Shown here piece after piece: positions 9,294 to 20,700 of a stretch of 64,000 nucleotides of DNA. The stretch spans positions 7,494,393 through 7,558,392 of the forward strand of contig NC_068352.1 in the NCBI RefSeq assembly GCF_014633365.1. The letters run 5' to 3'. Source of the stretch: Diospyros lotus (lineage: Eukaryota > Streptophyta > Magnoliopsida > Ericales > Ebenaceae). A program made the position numbers and the translations under genes. Below the pieces are notes generated by a model. It was given only the letters and a program-made list of their open reading frames with translations. It had not been told where the DNA came from and did no database searches. Numbering within the stretch: position 1 is the stretch's first letter; each line of letters opens with the position of its first letter.

Positions 9294-11687
9294 GCGTTGG
9301 TAACATTATTAGTTCTATAGGTTTGCTTTTATTTTTTGGCTTGATCTTTTGTAACTATATTGAACGTATGGAATGAATATCATATTTTGGATATTTAGTC
9401 TATGGTCTTTATCGATCGTGTAACACTTGTTATGATACTTTCCAACATTATCTTTAATCACACCTCAACCTAAAAAAGATGTTCTCATTCACCCAAATTC
9501 AACTTATTATTAATCCAAAGCAGTAAAGAAAATTTCTCATAGATTCTCAAAACATTTGGGATACAACACTACTGATACCACATTTTACAAAACTCTTACT
9601 ACTACTAGGTGTCCTTAGGACTGGCGGACCTCCAGATCCATGCATCGGCCTCGTCTTCAGACTCAAAATTAGGTCCCTCATGATCACTATATGTTTCCTC
9701 CAAATTCATCTCGTCATCTGAATTGTCATGCTCGAATTCGGATGGATCATCCTCAACTTTGATTTCAACCACATTTTCTTCTTCCTCATCCTCACTAGGG
9801 TTTCCTTCTTCTTCTGAGTCTTCCATGGGTTCTTCTTCGTCTAATTCCTTGTTCAATTCGTCTAACCAGTGATGAATCCTCTCACAAAAATGGAAAAATA
9901 AGATAAACTCTTTATTTTCTTGAACCCACTCAGCAATTGTTCTCAGTTCCCCTTCTAGAACACCTACTAGACAATTTATTTGAAATTGCACTAAGTCAGG
10001 CCACTGGCGATAGTTAGGTGGTATATCTTCAATTATGTTCTCCATCTTGGCCAGTATTTCATAATTGCCTTCCTCGGGGTCTGGCTCCCTTGAGTTAATC
10101 CGGTTGACCCAATGATCTACCATAACCTGTTTAGAAAAATTTCCAGCCATCCTGATATTTTATCATAAAATTCGTTAGTAATTATTTATATAAAAGATCC
10201 CTCTGGAATTTCTTAGCTTTCTTTGCTTTAGTCGACAATAATTCTGGAGTAAATTTGGCTAAGGAAATTAACTCAATTTCATACTGACCCATTAACTTAC
10301 TTACATCTATTTGTTAGAAATACCTTTAACTCTACCCAACATTCTTATGTGTACAGAGACTCGTCCCAAACCCTATTCTGATACCACCAATTGTAGGAGC
10401 CCCTAGCCAGGGACCTACAATAAGATGACATAAAAGCCAAAACCCATTAGAACATTACACACCCTTATTGACAACAGAAGCCACACTCATATATTCTTAC
10501 TCATATACAACATAATGGTGCCCACATGCTCACAAAAACAAAAGTAACTCAATATTACACACCACATCAGGGCTCATAAATCCACCATATCATCTCGGGG
10601 TCTAACCTGAAACATAAACAGGCATGATTTAATTTTTATGCAACCTGAAATACCCCCAAAGACCTTTGGTTGAGACGGCTCTGTACACACTTCTACCCCA
10701 TGGATCCTGATTCACCTAGCTCGCCTTCTACTTTAGACTTACCCTTACCTGGAATGATGCAAGCAAACATGAGCGACAAGGCCCATCAAGTATAACTGGA
10801 AGAGAAGAGCATAAGAGTTATGGGTATCAAGAAACAAAAGAGACATGAATGCTATTTAAGGTACTTTCACATGATAAAATGATGATACATGCATTCATGC
10901 TCATATGCAATACTTTTTAGAACTATAAACATGGGACCAAAGTCCAACTTTGAGCTCCACACTTTCTCTGAGGATATATCTTGCGGACTAGTCCGCTACG
11001 CGTATCATGAGGTCTTTACATATTTAAAAAAAAACATTTTCATGTATATGCTTCATGCGTTACCATAATATGCATAACATAAAGTTGGGGTCGAAGTCCA
11101 ACTTTGAGCTCCACACTTTCTCTGAAGATATATCCTGCGGACTAGTCTGCTGCGCGCATCATGAGGCCTTTATATATTTAAAAAAAAATATTTTCATGTA
11201 TATGCTTTATGCGTTACCATAATATGCATATTCTTCTCATATATAACCGATATGCAATTAACGAAGAAATATGCACAATAAAACAACATTCATGCAAGAC
11301 AACATCAAACCCTTGCATGTCCACAATAAAGCATCATTCCCAAGAAAAGATAGGGTGATGCAAAACCCTATTTGAGACTCAAGAGATATAAATGAGGACC
11401 ATGAGATAATTTTCTTAAAAAAAAAGAAATAACTCTTAAAATAGGAAAATAACGTGTAATTGAGGAAATTAAAAGGTAGGATTGTGCAATAGCAATAAAT
11501 AAAGAATAACACTTGAAATTTAAACATAACTTGAGCAAATAGGGGCTGAACTTGTAAAATAGGAGCTGAACTTGTAAGCGTGAATTTGAGAAAAGGGAGA
11601 AACTGAACTTGCATATTAATAAGAAAATTGAGATCTTGCCTCTTAATTGAAACAAATAAGAAGAAGAACTTGCCTTTAAATGACCGA
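9294..11687 (-). mobile_element. Inverted partial second copy of the same LTR element
   Basis: Read in reverse, this block follows 3461-6787. It has part of the LTR, the LTR end (near 10395), the PBS (10376-10390), the acidic ORF and the sequence downstream of it. It begins only a few bases inside the 3' end of the LBD frame. It lacks the hAT insertion, so it preserves the older LTR. At 11687 the host intron resumes, matching 62996 in copy B. The two arms, about 2.4 kb of matched DNA, flank roughly 2.5 kb of unmatched DNA. Confidence 0.85.
9605..10150 (-). CDS. Acidic 181-residue protein of the LTR element, family unknown
   Basis: This is an intact ORF from ATG at 10150 to the stop at 9605. 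Residues 1-105 look globular and mostly helical, with many Trp and aromatic residues (HWVNRIN, QWPDLVQFQ, FFHFCERIHHWLDELNKEL). Residues 106-170 are strongly acidic (Glu/Asp runs), and the end is WIWRSASPKDT. It sits just after the PBS where gag normally lies, but shows no CCHC knuckle, protease or polymerase motif. A second, decayed copy exists at 5934-6469. I do not recognise the family. It could be a diverged capsid-like protein or an accessory protein of this group. Expression is not shown. Confidence 0.6.
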   Translation of the reverse strand: MAGNFSKQVMVDHWVNRINSREPDPEEGNYEILAKMENIIEDIPPNYRQWPDLVQFQINCLVGVLEGELRTIAEWVQENKEFILFFHFCERIHHWLDELNKELDEEEPMEDSEEEGNPSEDEEEENVVEIKVEDDPSEFEHDNSDDEMNLEETYSDHEGPNFESEDEADAWIWRSASPKDT

Positions 11688-11764
11688 TTCATGAAGGGAT
11701 GGAACTAAGTGTAATTTATGGAAAATAATAAATGAACCATATATCACTAAGTTCACATGCTAAC
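11688..11764 (+). repeat. Intron copy A, block colinear with copy B
   Basis: The short stretch from ATTCATGAAGGGATGGAAC matches 62996-63075. It ends in CTAAC, which is the left target-site duplication of the next element. Confidence 0.7.
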
Positions 11765-12548
11765 TGTAATACCCCACTTTTCAAATGCAACATGATGCTA
11801 AATACAAACTAATATCTTACACGGGAAGTTATGGAAATCCTTACCAACATAAGTGTGAATGATCGAACTTGAAAATTAGTTAAAGTTAGATAATAAGGAT
11901 TTATGCTATAAAATCTTTATTACAAGTATAATTGTAACATACGTCCCCAAAGCTAACAAATAATCCCTTATCATCATGGCAATTCCTTATACAACAATTG
12001 TAGTGCATTATTCGAGATATACACATAGTAAACCCATATCCATCTATAATTAATGAAAATGATAGGAAAGCCCAAAGGTTACAATAGCTCTTCTTTTTAC
12101 AAAATTTGTAGTACATGTTTAATAGAAAATTAAACTAAACTTTGGCCATTGTTTTGCCTTTTCCCTTGCTTGTTTTTGGAATACTTGGCATGTTGGACAT
12201 ACCTGGAACATTGAATGTTCCAGGGGTATGAAACACTCAAGTTAGTTGTTAGATCTAATTGAGATGGTTCAGGAAAGGAAATCAGTGCATGCAAATGCAA
12301 TATGTAAAGATGTCAAGAAATCTTCCCTTGGAAGCCACGCCAGGATGTTGTCATGTTTGAACTCCTCGACCCTCTTACATAGGCACAAGATAGCCCCCTT
12401 ACATATGTCCACGTGGTTAGCCCCTTTACACAAACCCATTTGGTAGATCACGCATGACAACCAACCAACTAGCCACAAATGCTGAGATGCATGGCAAATA
12501 GAGATATAATGCAATTTCAAAGAAACACATGTTATGCAAGCAACATAC

Positions 12549-12902
12549 TAATAGGCTCCTAATGAGAGTCTATTTTACTTCAATTAAACAAGAGAAATAT
12601 AACATGAAAATAACCTATACTGAAAAAGAAAAAATGGACTTTTGAGAGGTCCACACTCTCCCACTATTCCCACAAGGATCTTCCTCCCTAATATTCTCCT
12701 AGCCTTTCTTATTTATAGTTTGTTATCCAGCGACACTCCCTTATAACGACCTCAGCTATCAGCCATGCTCCCTTGGCTGCTCTTCCCCTTTTTGCCCTTC
12801 AACTGTTTTTGTCACTTTCCCCCTCTCCCAATATCCTATTCTGCCCCTGCTTCTTCCCTCCTATTTCTTTGCCGGTACATGTGACTAACAAGGGTCCTAT
12901 CA
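12549..12902 (-). repeat. 3' LTR of the UBA2-carrying retrotransposon
   Basis: It is a direct repeat of 15155-15508 and shares, for example, GAGGTCCACACTCTCCCACT and CCTAATATTCTCCTAGCC. The reverse strand after it (12903 onward) shows a purine-rich stretch (GGGTGGAAG) as the likely polypurine tract. Confidence 0.85.
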
Positions 12903-13174
12903 TTACTTCCACCCATGAAACTCACCTTGTCCTCAAGGTGAGACTCCACCAAATTACCAGTTTTTGCATATTTTTGTTGGCCTACATTTTTAAGATCAGA
13001 AGCAAATGGCGCATGGTGATAAGGATAAAACCATTGCCAAGAACAAACCCCTTCGTAATAGTAGTGCATAACCCAACATAGGCCTTTTGTGTACCTCAAA
13101 ACAACATCTTTTTGTATCATCTCAAGCTCCTCGAGAGTTTTGACACAAAACTTTTCTTCATAATATCTCTCTTT

Positions 13175-14152
13175 TCATCTTGGCTCCCTTAATTTGACAT
13201 TGTCTTCCTCGAAATTTTCATGTACCTCACTTTCAAGATTATTCTCTGCTTCTACAATAGTAGCACCCAAAGTGTACCCAGAAGACATGCGTGCAACTTT
13301 CTGTGCTCTTAGACCATTATGTAGTCCATTTTGCTGAAATGGTGAAGGTGAAGGACCTGATGCAAGATGAGAGCCATGATATCGAGCAACAAGGACGACA
13401 AAATTAGGTTTAACTTGAGGTTCTATATAGTCAAATATGCATTGGAACACCTCATCAAAAGTGGTAACAAATGGCTGGACCCTTGGTGGGGCCCTAATCA
13501 TTGGTAAGATGCCCTCCTTGGACATTACTAGATCCGTTGTCCTTGACATCAGATTCTCGATCTTCTTCCTCGGCTGCTTCAATGCCTTGGTCGCTTCTCG
13601 TTTTGTCTTGAACTGGACGAAGCTGTAGCCCTTGGTCTTGCCCATGACCTAGTCGAAGATGACGTTGCAGTCCTCAATCTCGCTGTATGACTCGAAGGTA
13701 GAGACTAAGGTTTCACGAGTTGTGTCCCACGCGAGGTCGTAGACGACGAGCTTGTGACGAGATATGTCGCGATCTGCAGCATCGCGGAGGTGAATGAAGA
13801 GAAAAGCGTCGAGCATGACAGCGCTAACAAGGAAGTTAATCCACTAGTACTTGGTGTAGGGCTCGAGAAGTTTCTGGATCTTCTCAAGCTTGGTCTCACC
13901 GGAGGAGGAATCATCGTCGGCGTCCGAATCGGACTGAATTGGCATCGCGGTGTCTTTGGTTGGGACTGGAGCTTGGTATTTCTGAAGCTTCTTCTTCTTC
14001 CTGCGTTTTTTCTTGACGCTTTTACCGTCACTTTGTGGTTGTCTAGTTACCGGCTTTTTCTTCTTTACCTTCCCTTTGTTCGCTATTGCTTGAGCAGAGA
14101 CACGATGACGGCACTCTATGGCTTCGTCTTTTAAGTTTGCTTTCTTACCCAC
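13175..14152 (-). pseudogene. UBP1-associated protein 2 (UBA2)-like RRM gene fragment
   Basis: A single frame of 326 codons runs from ATG at 14152 to 13175. It is broken by two in-frame TAGs, at 13844-13846 and near 13648. The N-terminus is Lys-rich with a Ser/Asp stretch, then LEKIQKLLEPYTKY and a helix reading FLVSAV. An RRM follows: RNP2-like KLVVYDLAWD, then SEIEDCNVIFD, then RNP1 KGYSFVQF, then the TKALKQPRKKI that follows RNP1 in this family. UBA2 proteins are nuclear plant hnRNP-like RNA-binding proteins with two RRMs; here only the first is recognisable, and the C-terminal third is unrelated. It lies in sense with the retrotransposon, as expected for capture by read-through or template switching. 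Confidence 0.8.
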
Positions 14153-14509
14153 ACGAATCTCTCTTCGTCTCCTTTGCTCCCACTAGGACCACAAAATGGC
14201 CCATCCTTCGAAACCTAGAGTCGTGGACTCCCATTTCTCTACCTTTGTCAGTTGGGTTATAGGGAGGTATCGCTCAGCCTGAACAGCCCAACTATTCGAG
14301 ACATCTCCTTCAAAATTTAGCATCTCCAGCCTTCTTCCCCGCACTTCTGACCGCTACTTCCCTCCAATTCCACCCTCGAACTCCCTGCCCATCCCAATTC
14401 CAGGTGATCCCTTGGAATTCTAAGTAAATTCCGAAGGTCTATCTCCCTCCTTCGCTTTGCTCTTTCTCTCCTGTTCTTGATCCTCCCACTTCGTCCTCAA
14501 GTATGCGAA

Positions 14510-15127
14510 CTAGTCCAGGATGATTGCTACATTCCTTTCCATCGATTGCACCTCCTTCTTATGGCGTTGACTCCCTTCTGCATCCCCTTCATCTTCCCCT
14601 CTTAACTCCCCAACTCTGTCCGACAAATTCACCATTGGGATCGTTAGCCGATTTCTCAGAGAATTGAGCCCTTGACAATTGATCCGTGAATGAGTTGTTG
14701 GATGTGGAAAAGCTAGACTCCGCTCGGCCCGAAACACCCAACCGTCCGGTTCATCTTCTTCAAACACCGGCATCTCTAAGCGTCGAACCCTTCCGTTCGA
14801 CCTCCCATAGACGTCGTTCTCATCGCCTGCTTCCTTGTGCCGATTTCCTAGCTCCGGCGTGGCCTTCTCAGTGAGGGATGACCCCATCAGTAAGTGCTCG
14901 CCAGATTGTTTCGCCTTCCTCCATTTCTCTTGGTCTTCCCGTCTTTTCTCGTTCTTCCTCTCCCGTTCCTGCTCTTCCCACCTCGTTCTAATCCAAGCGA
15001 ACCGTTCTAGCAAGCTTGCTGCCTTCTTCCCCACCGATTGAACCACACCCTTCATGGCATCAAGTTCCCGTTGCATGCCTTCCGTCCTCCCTTCCAATTT
15101 TCCTACTCGGTCCATCAAGTTCACCAT
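14510..15127 (-). CDS. Gag-like N-terminal fragment of the non-autonomous element
   Basis: An open frame of 205 codons starts 28 bases after the LTR/PBS. It has an amphipathic coiled-coil start (RVGKLEGRTEGMQRELDAM), a charged stretch (EEQERERKNEKRREDQEKW) and LEMPVFEEDEPDGWVFRAER, which resembles the start of plant Ty3-type gag capsids. It then runs into MVNLSDRVGEL, a second copy of its own start, so the N-terminal piece is tandemly duplicated (roughly 15127-14650 and 14640-14300, the second decayed). No zinc knuckle is present. Confidence 0.65.
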   Translation of the reverse strand: MVNLMDRVGKLEGRTEGMQRELDAMKGVVQSVGKKAASLLERFAWIRTRWEEQERERKNEKRREDQEKWRKAKQSGEHLLMGSSLTEKATPELGNRHKEAGDENDVYGRSNGRVRRLEMPVFEEDEPDGWVFRAERSLAFPHPTTHSRINCQGLNSLRNRLTIPMVNLSDRVGELRGEDEGDAEGSQRHKKEVQSMERNVAIILD

Positions 15128-15138
15128 TAGGATCGATG

Positions 15139-15154
15139 ACGCTCTGATACCAAT
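15139..15154 (-). other. Primer binding site, tRNA-iMet type
   Basis: On the minus strand TTGGTATCAGAGCG abuts the LTR end CTATCA and matches the plant initiator-Met PBS. Confidence 0.8.
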
Positions 15155-15508
15155 TGATAGGTTTCTGATGAGAGTCTATTTTACTTCAATTAAACAAGAG
15201 AAATACAACATGAAAACAACCTATGCTGAAAAAGCAAAAATGGACTTTCGAGAGGTCCACACTCTCCCACTATTCCCACAAGGATCTTCCTCCCTAATAT
15301 TCTCCTAGCCTTTCTTATTTATAGTTTGTTATCCAACGACACTTCCCTTCAACGGCCTTAGCTATCAGCCATGCTCTCTTGGCTACTCTTCCCCTTTTTG
15401 CCTTTCAACTGTTTTTGTCACTTTCCCTTTCTCCCAATATTCTATTCTGCCCTTGATTCTTCCCTCCTATTTTTTTGCTGGTACATGTGACTAACAAGGG
15501 TCCTATCA
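15155..15508 (-). repeat. 5' LTR of the UBA2-carrying retrotransposon
   Basis: It starts TGATAGG on the plus strand and ends CCTATCA. It pairs with 12549-12902 with roughly 5% differences by eye, suggesting an insertion of moderate age. Confidence 0.85.
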
Positions 15509-16727
15509 CATATCACAAGCAAATGTTTCAACAAATGTTTGATATGTCACAAAAGTATGCAAGAATCACTCACCTTGACTATTTACCTTTTGGGTGTACT
15601 ATTCACAGTTAGCGGGTCTCGGTTTCTATAAAAAAAAATCAGTTCCTATAAACCAAACATAAAATATTTTTAAATAGGATTGTTCTAAATGTTTTAACAT
15701 ACTTGTGTGTGAAATTGCAAGGAAAAATGGGTATTCATGTGCCCTCGCTCACCTTGGGAAAAAGGCCCACATGTTGCCACATGTAACCTTTCCCGGTGTG
15801 TGTATTGCACGCACCACCGTCTTCTCCTACGATGACACGACACGACTTCAATTTTTTAGCCATATCTCCCTTGTTTTAGCTCCGATTCGACCCCCGTTTG
15901 ATCCTATGGCTCCCTCTTTTCCTACTCTACAGGAATATAGAAAGAAACCGGACTTACCTCGCAGTTTTTCTGACTGTTTGGCATGAACTCAGGTGAAGAC
16001 CCGAAAACTTCAGCGAGGTCCATTCTCCCTCGTTTCTCCACTGTTTTTTCTCCTTTATTTTGTAAAATTCTCCCCTCTCTCAAGAACAAGACCCTCCCAT
16101 TTGATTCCCTCAATTTGGCATAAATTCACCTCAAAATCACTTGAAATGCTTTGTGAATAACCTCGTGACCCTATTTATAGACTTTCCCAACTAACCACAT
16201 GTTGCCACCTGGGGGGGTTATTATGAGGCTTCAATCTTATCCCCAATCAGCCAATGGTTACTTGTCATGTGTCACTAAGTTGGATTTAAATAGGATTTGG
16301 AATCCAAAATTATCCAAATTTGTATTTAAATAGGTTTTGAAATCCAAAGTGATCCAGAGTTATATTGGAATAAGTTTTGAAATTTGCAATCATTACTTCC
16401 AATGGTTAGTTGGTTTAGTTCGTTGCTCCAATGGTCTAGTTACAAGTTTTCAAGAATTATACCTTGACCCAAATTTTTTAGGTAATTGCACTTAGACGCC
16501 TTGCAACATGGTCCCCAAGCCATCCTAAAATTTCTTTTATGCCTATGGAGAATGGGTTTATTACGCCAATACATCAAATTTTTACGTAAATTACACTTTT
16601 ACCAGAACTTCAATAATTATGATTTTGCTCTTGGCTCAGAAACTGAACATTTGTCTCATGAACTCGACAATCCCTTGAAATGTCCTATTTTCTCAAGTAT
16701 CTGAATTTAAAAATCTTGGGTATTATA

Positions 16728-17760
16728 TTAACTTTAGTCACAAAATTTGAGCAAATTTGACCAAATTGCACTAAGCCTAATACTAGGCATCGCCGATGAC
16801 ATAAAGAAGAAAGCAAATGATTAATTTTTGTTGGAAATTGTTAGATGGATTAAAAATTATTCAAACCCGAAATTGGTTGAAATACATGACAGGTTGACCG
16901 AGTAGTTTACTTCAAACCTACATAAAATTCTATTAAGGTTAGGTTGAGATGAATAAAAAGATAAGTATTAAAGTAGACAAAATTGAGAACACAGTGGTGA
17001 TTTCAAATTTTGATATCGACAGTCAAATAAAAAATAACTATGAAAGATTATGAAAAATAAATTACAAAACACGACGAACATTTTAGGAAAGTGACTTTAG
17101 ACTTGTATATTGAACAAATGAGTATGAAATGGACCAAACAACTTGATAACCCTTACAAAGGGCATGTAGGAGGGCAAATGGAAATTTTAGTATGTATTTC
17201 AAACCCTAACGGGGAAGACACCAAAAAAATTTGACAAAAACAAAACAAATCACTCGTGAGGAAATCTCCTGATTGAGTTGGGTTTCCAAAACTTGTTGAA
17301 ATATCTTAATTTGGGTTAAAGATTGATACGAATCAATTTTTAACCAAAAAGGGTGTCAGATAACTAGGTGATTGGGAAAATTTCGATGAGAAATTCGATG
17401 TCACATGCGAAGTTAGATAAAATTGAATTGAAAAGGTTTAACACTATAAAATGTGTGTGTGTGTGTGTGTTTTTTTTTTCCAATTTTTGAGGCCACAAAT
17501 AAGACCAAACGAGCAAATGAGTGAGAAAGAAAGAGATTGGAGGTGTTTCGATGGTTGGAGGTGGTTTTTGGTTAAGCAATCGTGACATATAGTTGTTTCT
17601 AGCTTTTCTAGTGGTAGAAGAACACTAGTGGTTGACAATGAACTAATGGTGTTTTTTGATATGGCAAGTTGTTGTTTGGGCATTACTAGAGGTTGAATAA
17701 AGCATGCCAACAACGAAACGGTGTGCTAGAGAAGACAAAGGTATGGGTAGGATTTCTAAA
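16728..17760 (+). repeat. Intron copy A, block colinear with copy B
   Basis: The block matches 63076-64000 with scattered changes. A local difference is a (GT)10-like run at 17452-17471, which in B is a T-run. No coding signature is seen; open frames such as 17364-17588 are interrupted or unlike any family. Confidence 0.75.
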
Positions 17761-20700
17761 AAGTTGGAACTTTTGGCTAGGTGACACTTCTACCCAAACT
17801 TTTACTTATTACACTTAGACCCAATAATTTCTATAAATTATGCATACAATTATGACCATTATTATTACATAAGTTGCATTGATGACATGAAATTCATGCA
17901 TCTTGTCGTGTGTTGTAAAAGTTATGGTTTATTACATGAAAACCTATATGTCATGGCATGCATATGCATTTATGGCTGTATCATTGCCCTTATGACAAAT
18001 ATGGATAATCAATAAATGTTGTCATCTCCTCATTCATCAAAATGGGTGCAAAAGGTATTTCATATCACAATTTTTCATGTGCATGAAATCAACATGTTTT
18101 GAAGGTGTCACTAGATGGTTCATCGCCTGATTGGCATATTCCCACGTGTTCACAAGTAATCTAAAAGTGTCAAAAGGGAAAGAAAATATGATAGGTAAAG
18201 GATATTCTTACTTTATTTTTTTTAGGGTATTGTACCACTTGTAATTTTTTTAAAATTTTCCTAAATGACATGGACCAGATTTGTGTTTGTTCAATGTAGA
18301 CATGATATTTAAGCTTGATCTAGACTACATTCTATGTAAAACTTTGTCTACTCATCTTAATTATGATTAAATGACCAAAAGAGGAATCCATGAAAATTAT
18401 TGGCCATAAAGGTAATTAAAGAAAAAAATAGATGAACTAGAAATTTTAAAAAATCTTTAATTTCCAAGGAAATGTACTAAAATAGTGGGGCATTACATGA
18501 ACTTCTCAAATTCATGTTTATACTCCCTAAGAGTTGTTGTGAATGCTTGACGGAAAAAGATAGACATTATGTCATCAATGTTTCCTACAAAAGATTTAAG
18601 CCTTGTTTTGGTGGATCCCTTCAGCATCATTAATCTAAATAGACAAAGCTTCAAAGGTAGATTGGAGCTTATCCCAAGGTCCAAGTTGAGGTTTGAGATC
18701 CTTCTTCATCAAATAGAGAAAAAGAAAGGAGAAAAGAGAAATCAAAATTTGAGGATGGCCAAGTGCATTCCTTAAAGGAAAAGATTCCTCAGGTGGCAGT
18801 TGAAAAGTCCAAGAGAAGGATTTTTTGGCAAATTGCTTAAGGGTACATTCTCTTAAACTTTCTCTATTAGGTTTTCACTATCTTTGAGAATTCTGACGTA
18901 CTTTTCTTCTCTTTCCTTTATAATATTTCTACATTCCAAAAATCAAGTGACTTTTTGAGAGTCCAAACTTGAGATAAAGGTTGGGCTAGGGAACTTGGAG
19001 GCTACCTCTCTTCATTGTCATCTTTGAAGGCTTGAAAGTCAGGTTACCCCAGTGCATCAAGTGAGAGAGAGAGAGAGAAAGTTCTTTAAGAACTTAGCCA
19101 CAATAAGCAAGATGATTGAAGATCTAACTCCAATCTAAGTTCAATAAGGTATATTCAAGGCTAATGAGGCTAACTTCAATCTTAGTTGAGATTATGATAA
19201 TCGGAAGGCCCAACTTGACCATGTCAAGAAGAAGTCCAAGGATTAGAATGCCCATTTATTAAAGATGGTCTCCAAATTTAATAAGACAAGAATTGATCGA
19301 AAGGTGATCAAGGAGTTAATTGAAACCTTCAAGATCAACTCGATTTGGCTTGAGATGATGTTTCTTTAGTGAACCACAATGCCAAGAGGGGGTATCATCA
19401 ATTAATTGAGTATTCAAAAGAGCTAGAGATGAGTGCTTTGAGGAGGGGGGGAGTACATGAAAACTAGTAAAAACCTAATTCCCCAAAGTGGATGTTAACT
19501 CCTTGGATTTTAACCTTGACAAAGCTTTTCATTCCTTGCCTTTTAAACTTTTTGTACCAACCACTAGTAAAGATTTCTTAAGCATCAATGAAGATGCATT
19601 CTTTAAAGAATTCTCTTTGTTTTTGCTTTTTTACTTTTATATGCTCGTGATCTTATATGGTTTCAATGATATGAGCAAGGTCTTCCAAGTACTAAGGTAA
19701 TGTGTAAGGTCATGTTGTTAAAGAGTTACGATGTACCCACAATGATACTTAGTTCCAAGAACTTCTTAGTTTACCTACTTTTCAATTGCTTTAGTTTGGG
19801 GATTTAGTGGTTGAACTGCCAACCTTAGTACCTAGTCCTTGCGAATGGTGCTAAGTTAAGTTGCTAAGAAAATTTTTAATTTGATAGTTTTCCCTAACAA
19901 ACTTTTTAAGGAGTGCATGACCTCCCCTTCTCTCTTTTTGGCAATTCTATCTAATCTTCGATTACATGTCTTTCTTTTAGGGATTTGGTCTAGAATGCTA
20001 GGGTAGTGGCATGACACCCTAAGCATGAGTTATGCTTTAAATTTACTGGTGCAGTGATTAGAGCTTAATATGTTGTGAATGTTATCCCTTAAAAATACAT
20101 TCTTGCTTAGGTTTAATGTTAACCAGTCATCAAACCACCAAGGACTCCTAGAAAATCCATCTTCAAAGTCTTGCAGCCAATCTTTTGATCCCCAAACTCC
20201 ATACCTTAAGAAGGAGATTTGGTGTTGGTTTGCCGGGGAATAAGGTATTACAAATGGCTTATCACTTTGTTCATCAACGCTTAGTTCATGGCACTTTTCA
20301 CTTTCTACTAATTTATTTATTGATCTACTTGTTCACACTTCTGCCAATGGTCATCGACCTTGCCACTTCCATGATGTAGCTTGCAAGCTTAAGTTGTTAT
20401 ATCTCTCTTACAAACATAAGTTTCACGGGAAAGCTAGCATGATTTTAGGGGTTGATTAAATATTGATTATGTTTCCTTATGTAACTTTATTATTTTCATT
20501 ATACATTAATAATATGGGTGAAGGAAATCTCGTATGAAGGTATGGGTAAAATTAAAAATGTTACATGTATCAAATACACGCAATGAAATTAATCATACAT
20601 AAACCATATGTAACTTAGGTATTTAAGCAACACGTATATTCGTCTCATGAATATAAATAAACTCATACCTGTAGTCCGATGTAGGGATGGTGTATAGAAC

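Larger units (their letters stand above)
12549..15508 (-). mobile_element. Non-autonomous LTR retrotransposon with captured UBA2-like gene
   Basis: This is a complete element on the minus strand with two 354 bp LTRs, 12549-12902 and 15155-15508, that align along their length. The left-hand LTR edge TA is a changed TG. The PBS is next to the right LTR, and the flanking 5 bp duplication is CATAC (12544-12548) / CATAT (15509-15513). The 2.25 kb inside has gag-like N-terminal sequence and an RNA-binding-protein fragment, but no protease, integrase or RT. It depends on an autonomous relative to move. Confidence 0.88.
11765..16727. mobile_element. Solo-LTR-like element hosting a nested retrotransposon
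   Basis: The ends are TGTAATACCCC and GGGTATTATA, an inverted repeat typical of LTR edges, and the flanks are CTAAC / TTAAC. Copy B has no insertion at the equivalent point (near 63076). Without the nested 12549-15508 element and its 5 bp duplication it is about 2 kb with no coding motif, so a solo LTR is the simplest reading. Open frames inside, such as 15705-15986, have no recognisable homology. Confidence 0.65.

Noticed and set aside
13754..14134. 126-codon plus-strand ORF
   Set aside because: It is the antisense shadow of the UBA2-like frame.
19488..19700. 70-codon plus-strand ORF in intron A
   Set aside because: Surrounded by worn repeat DNA, with no recognisable domain or codon signal.
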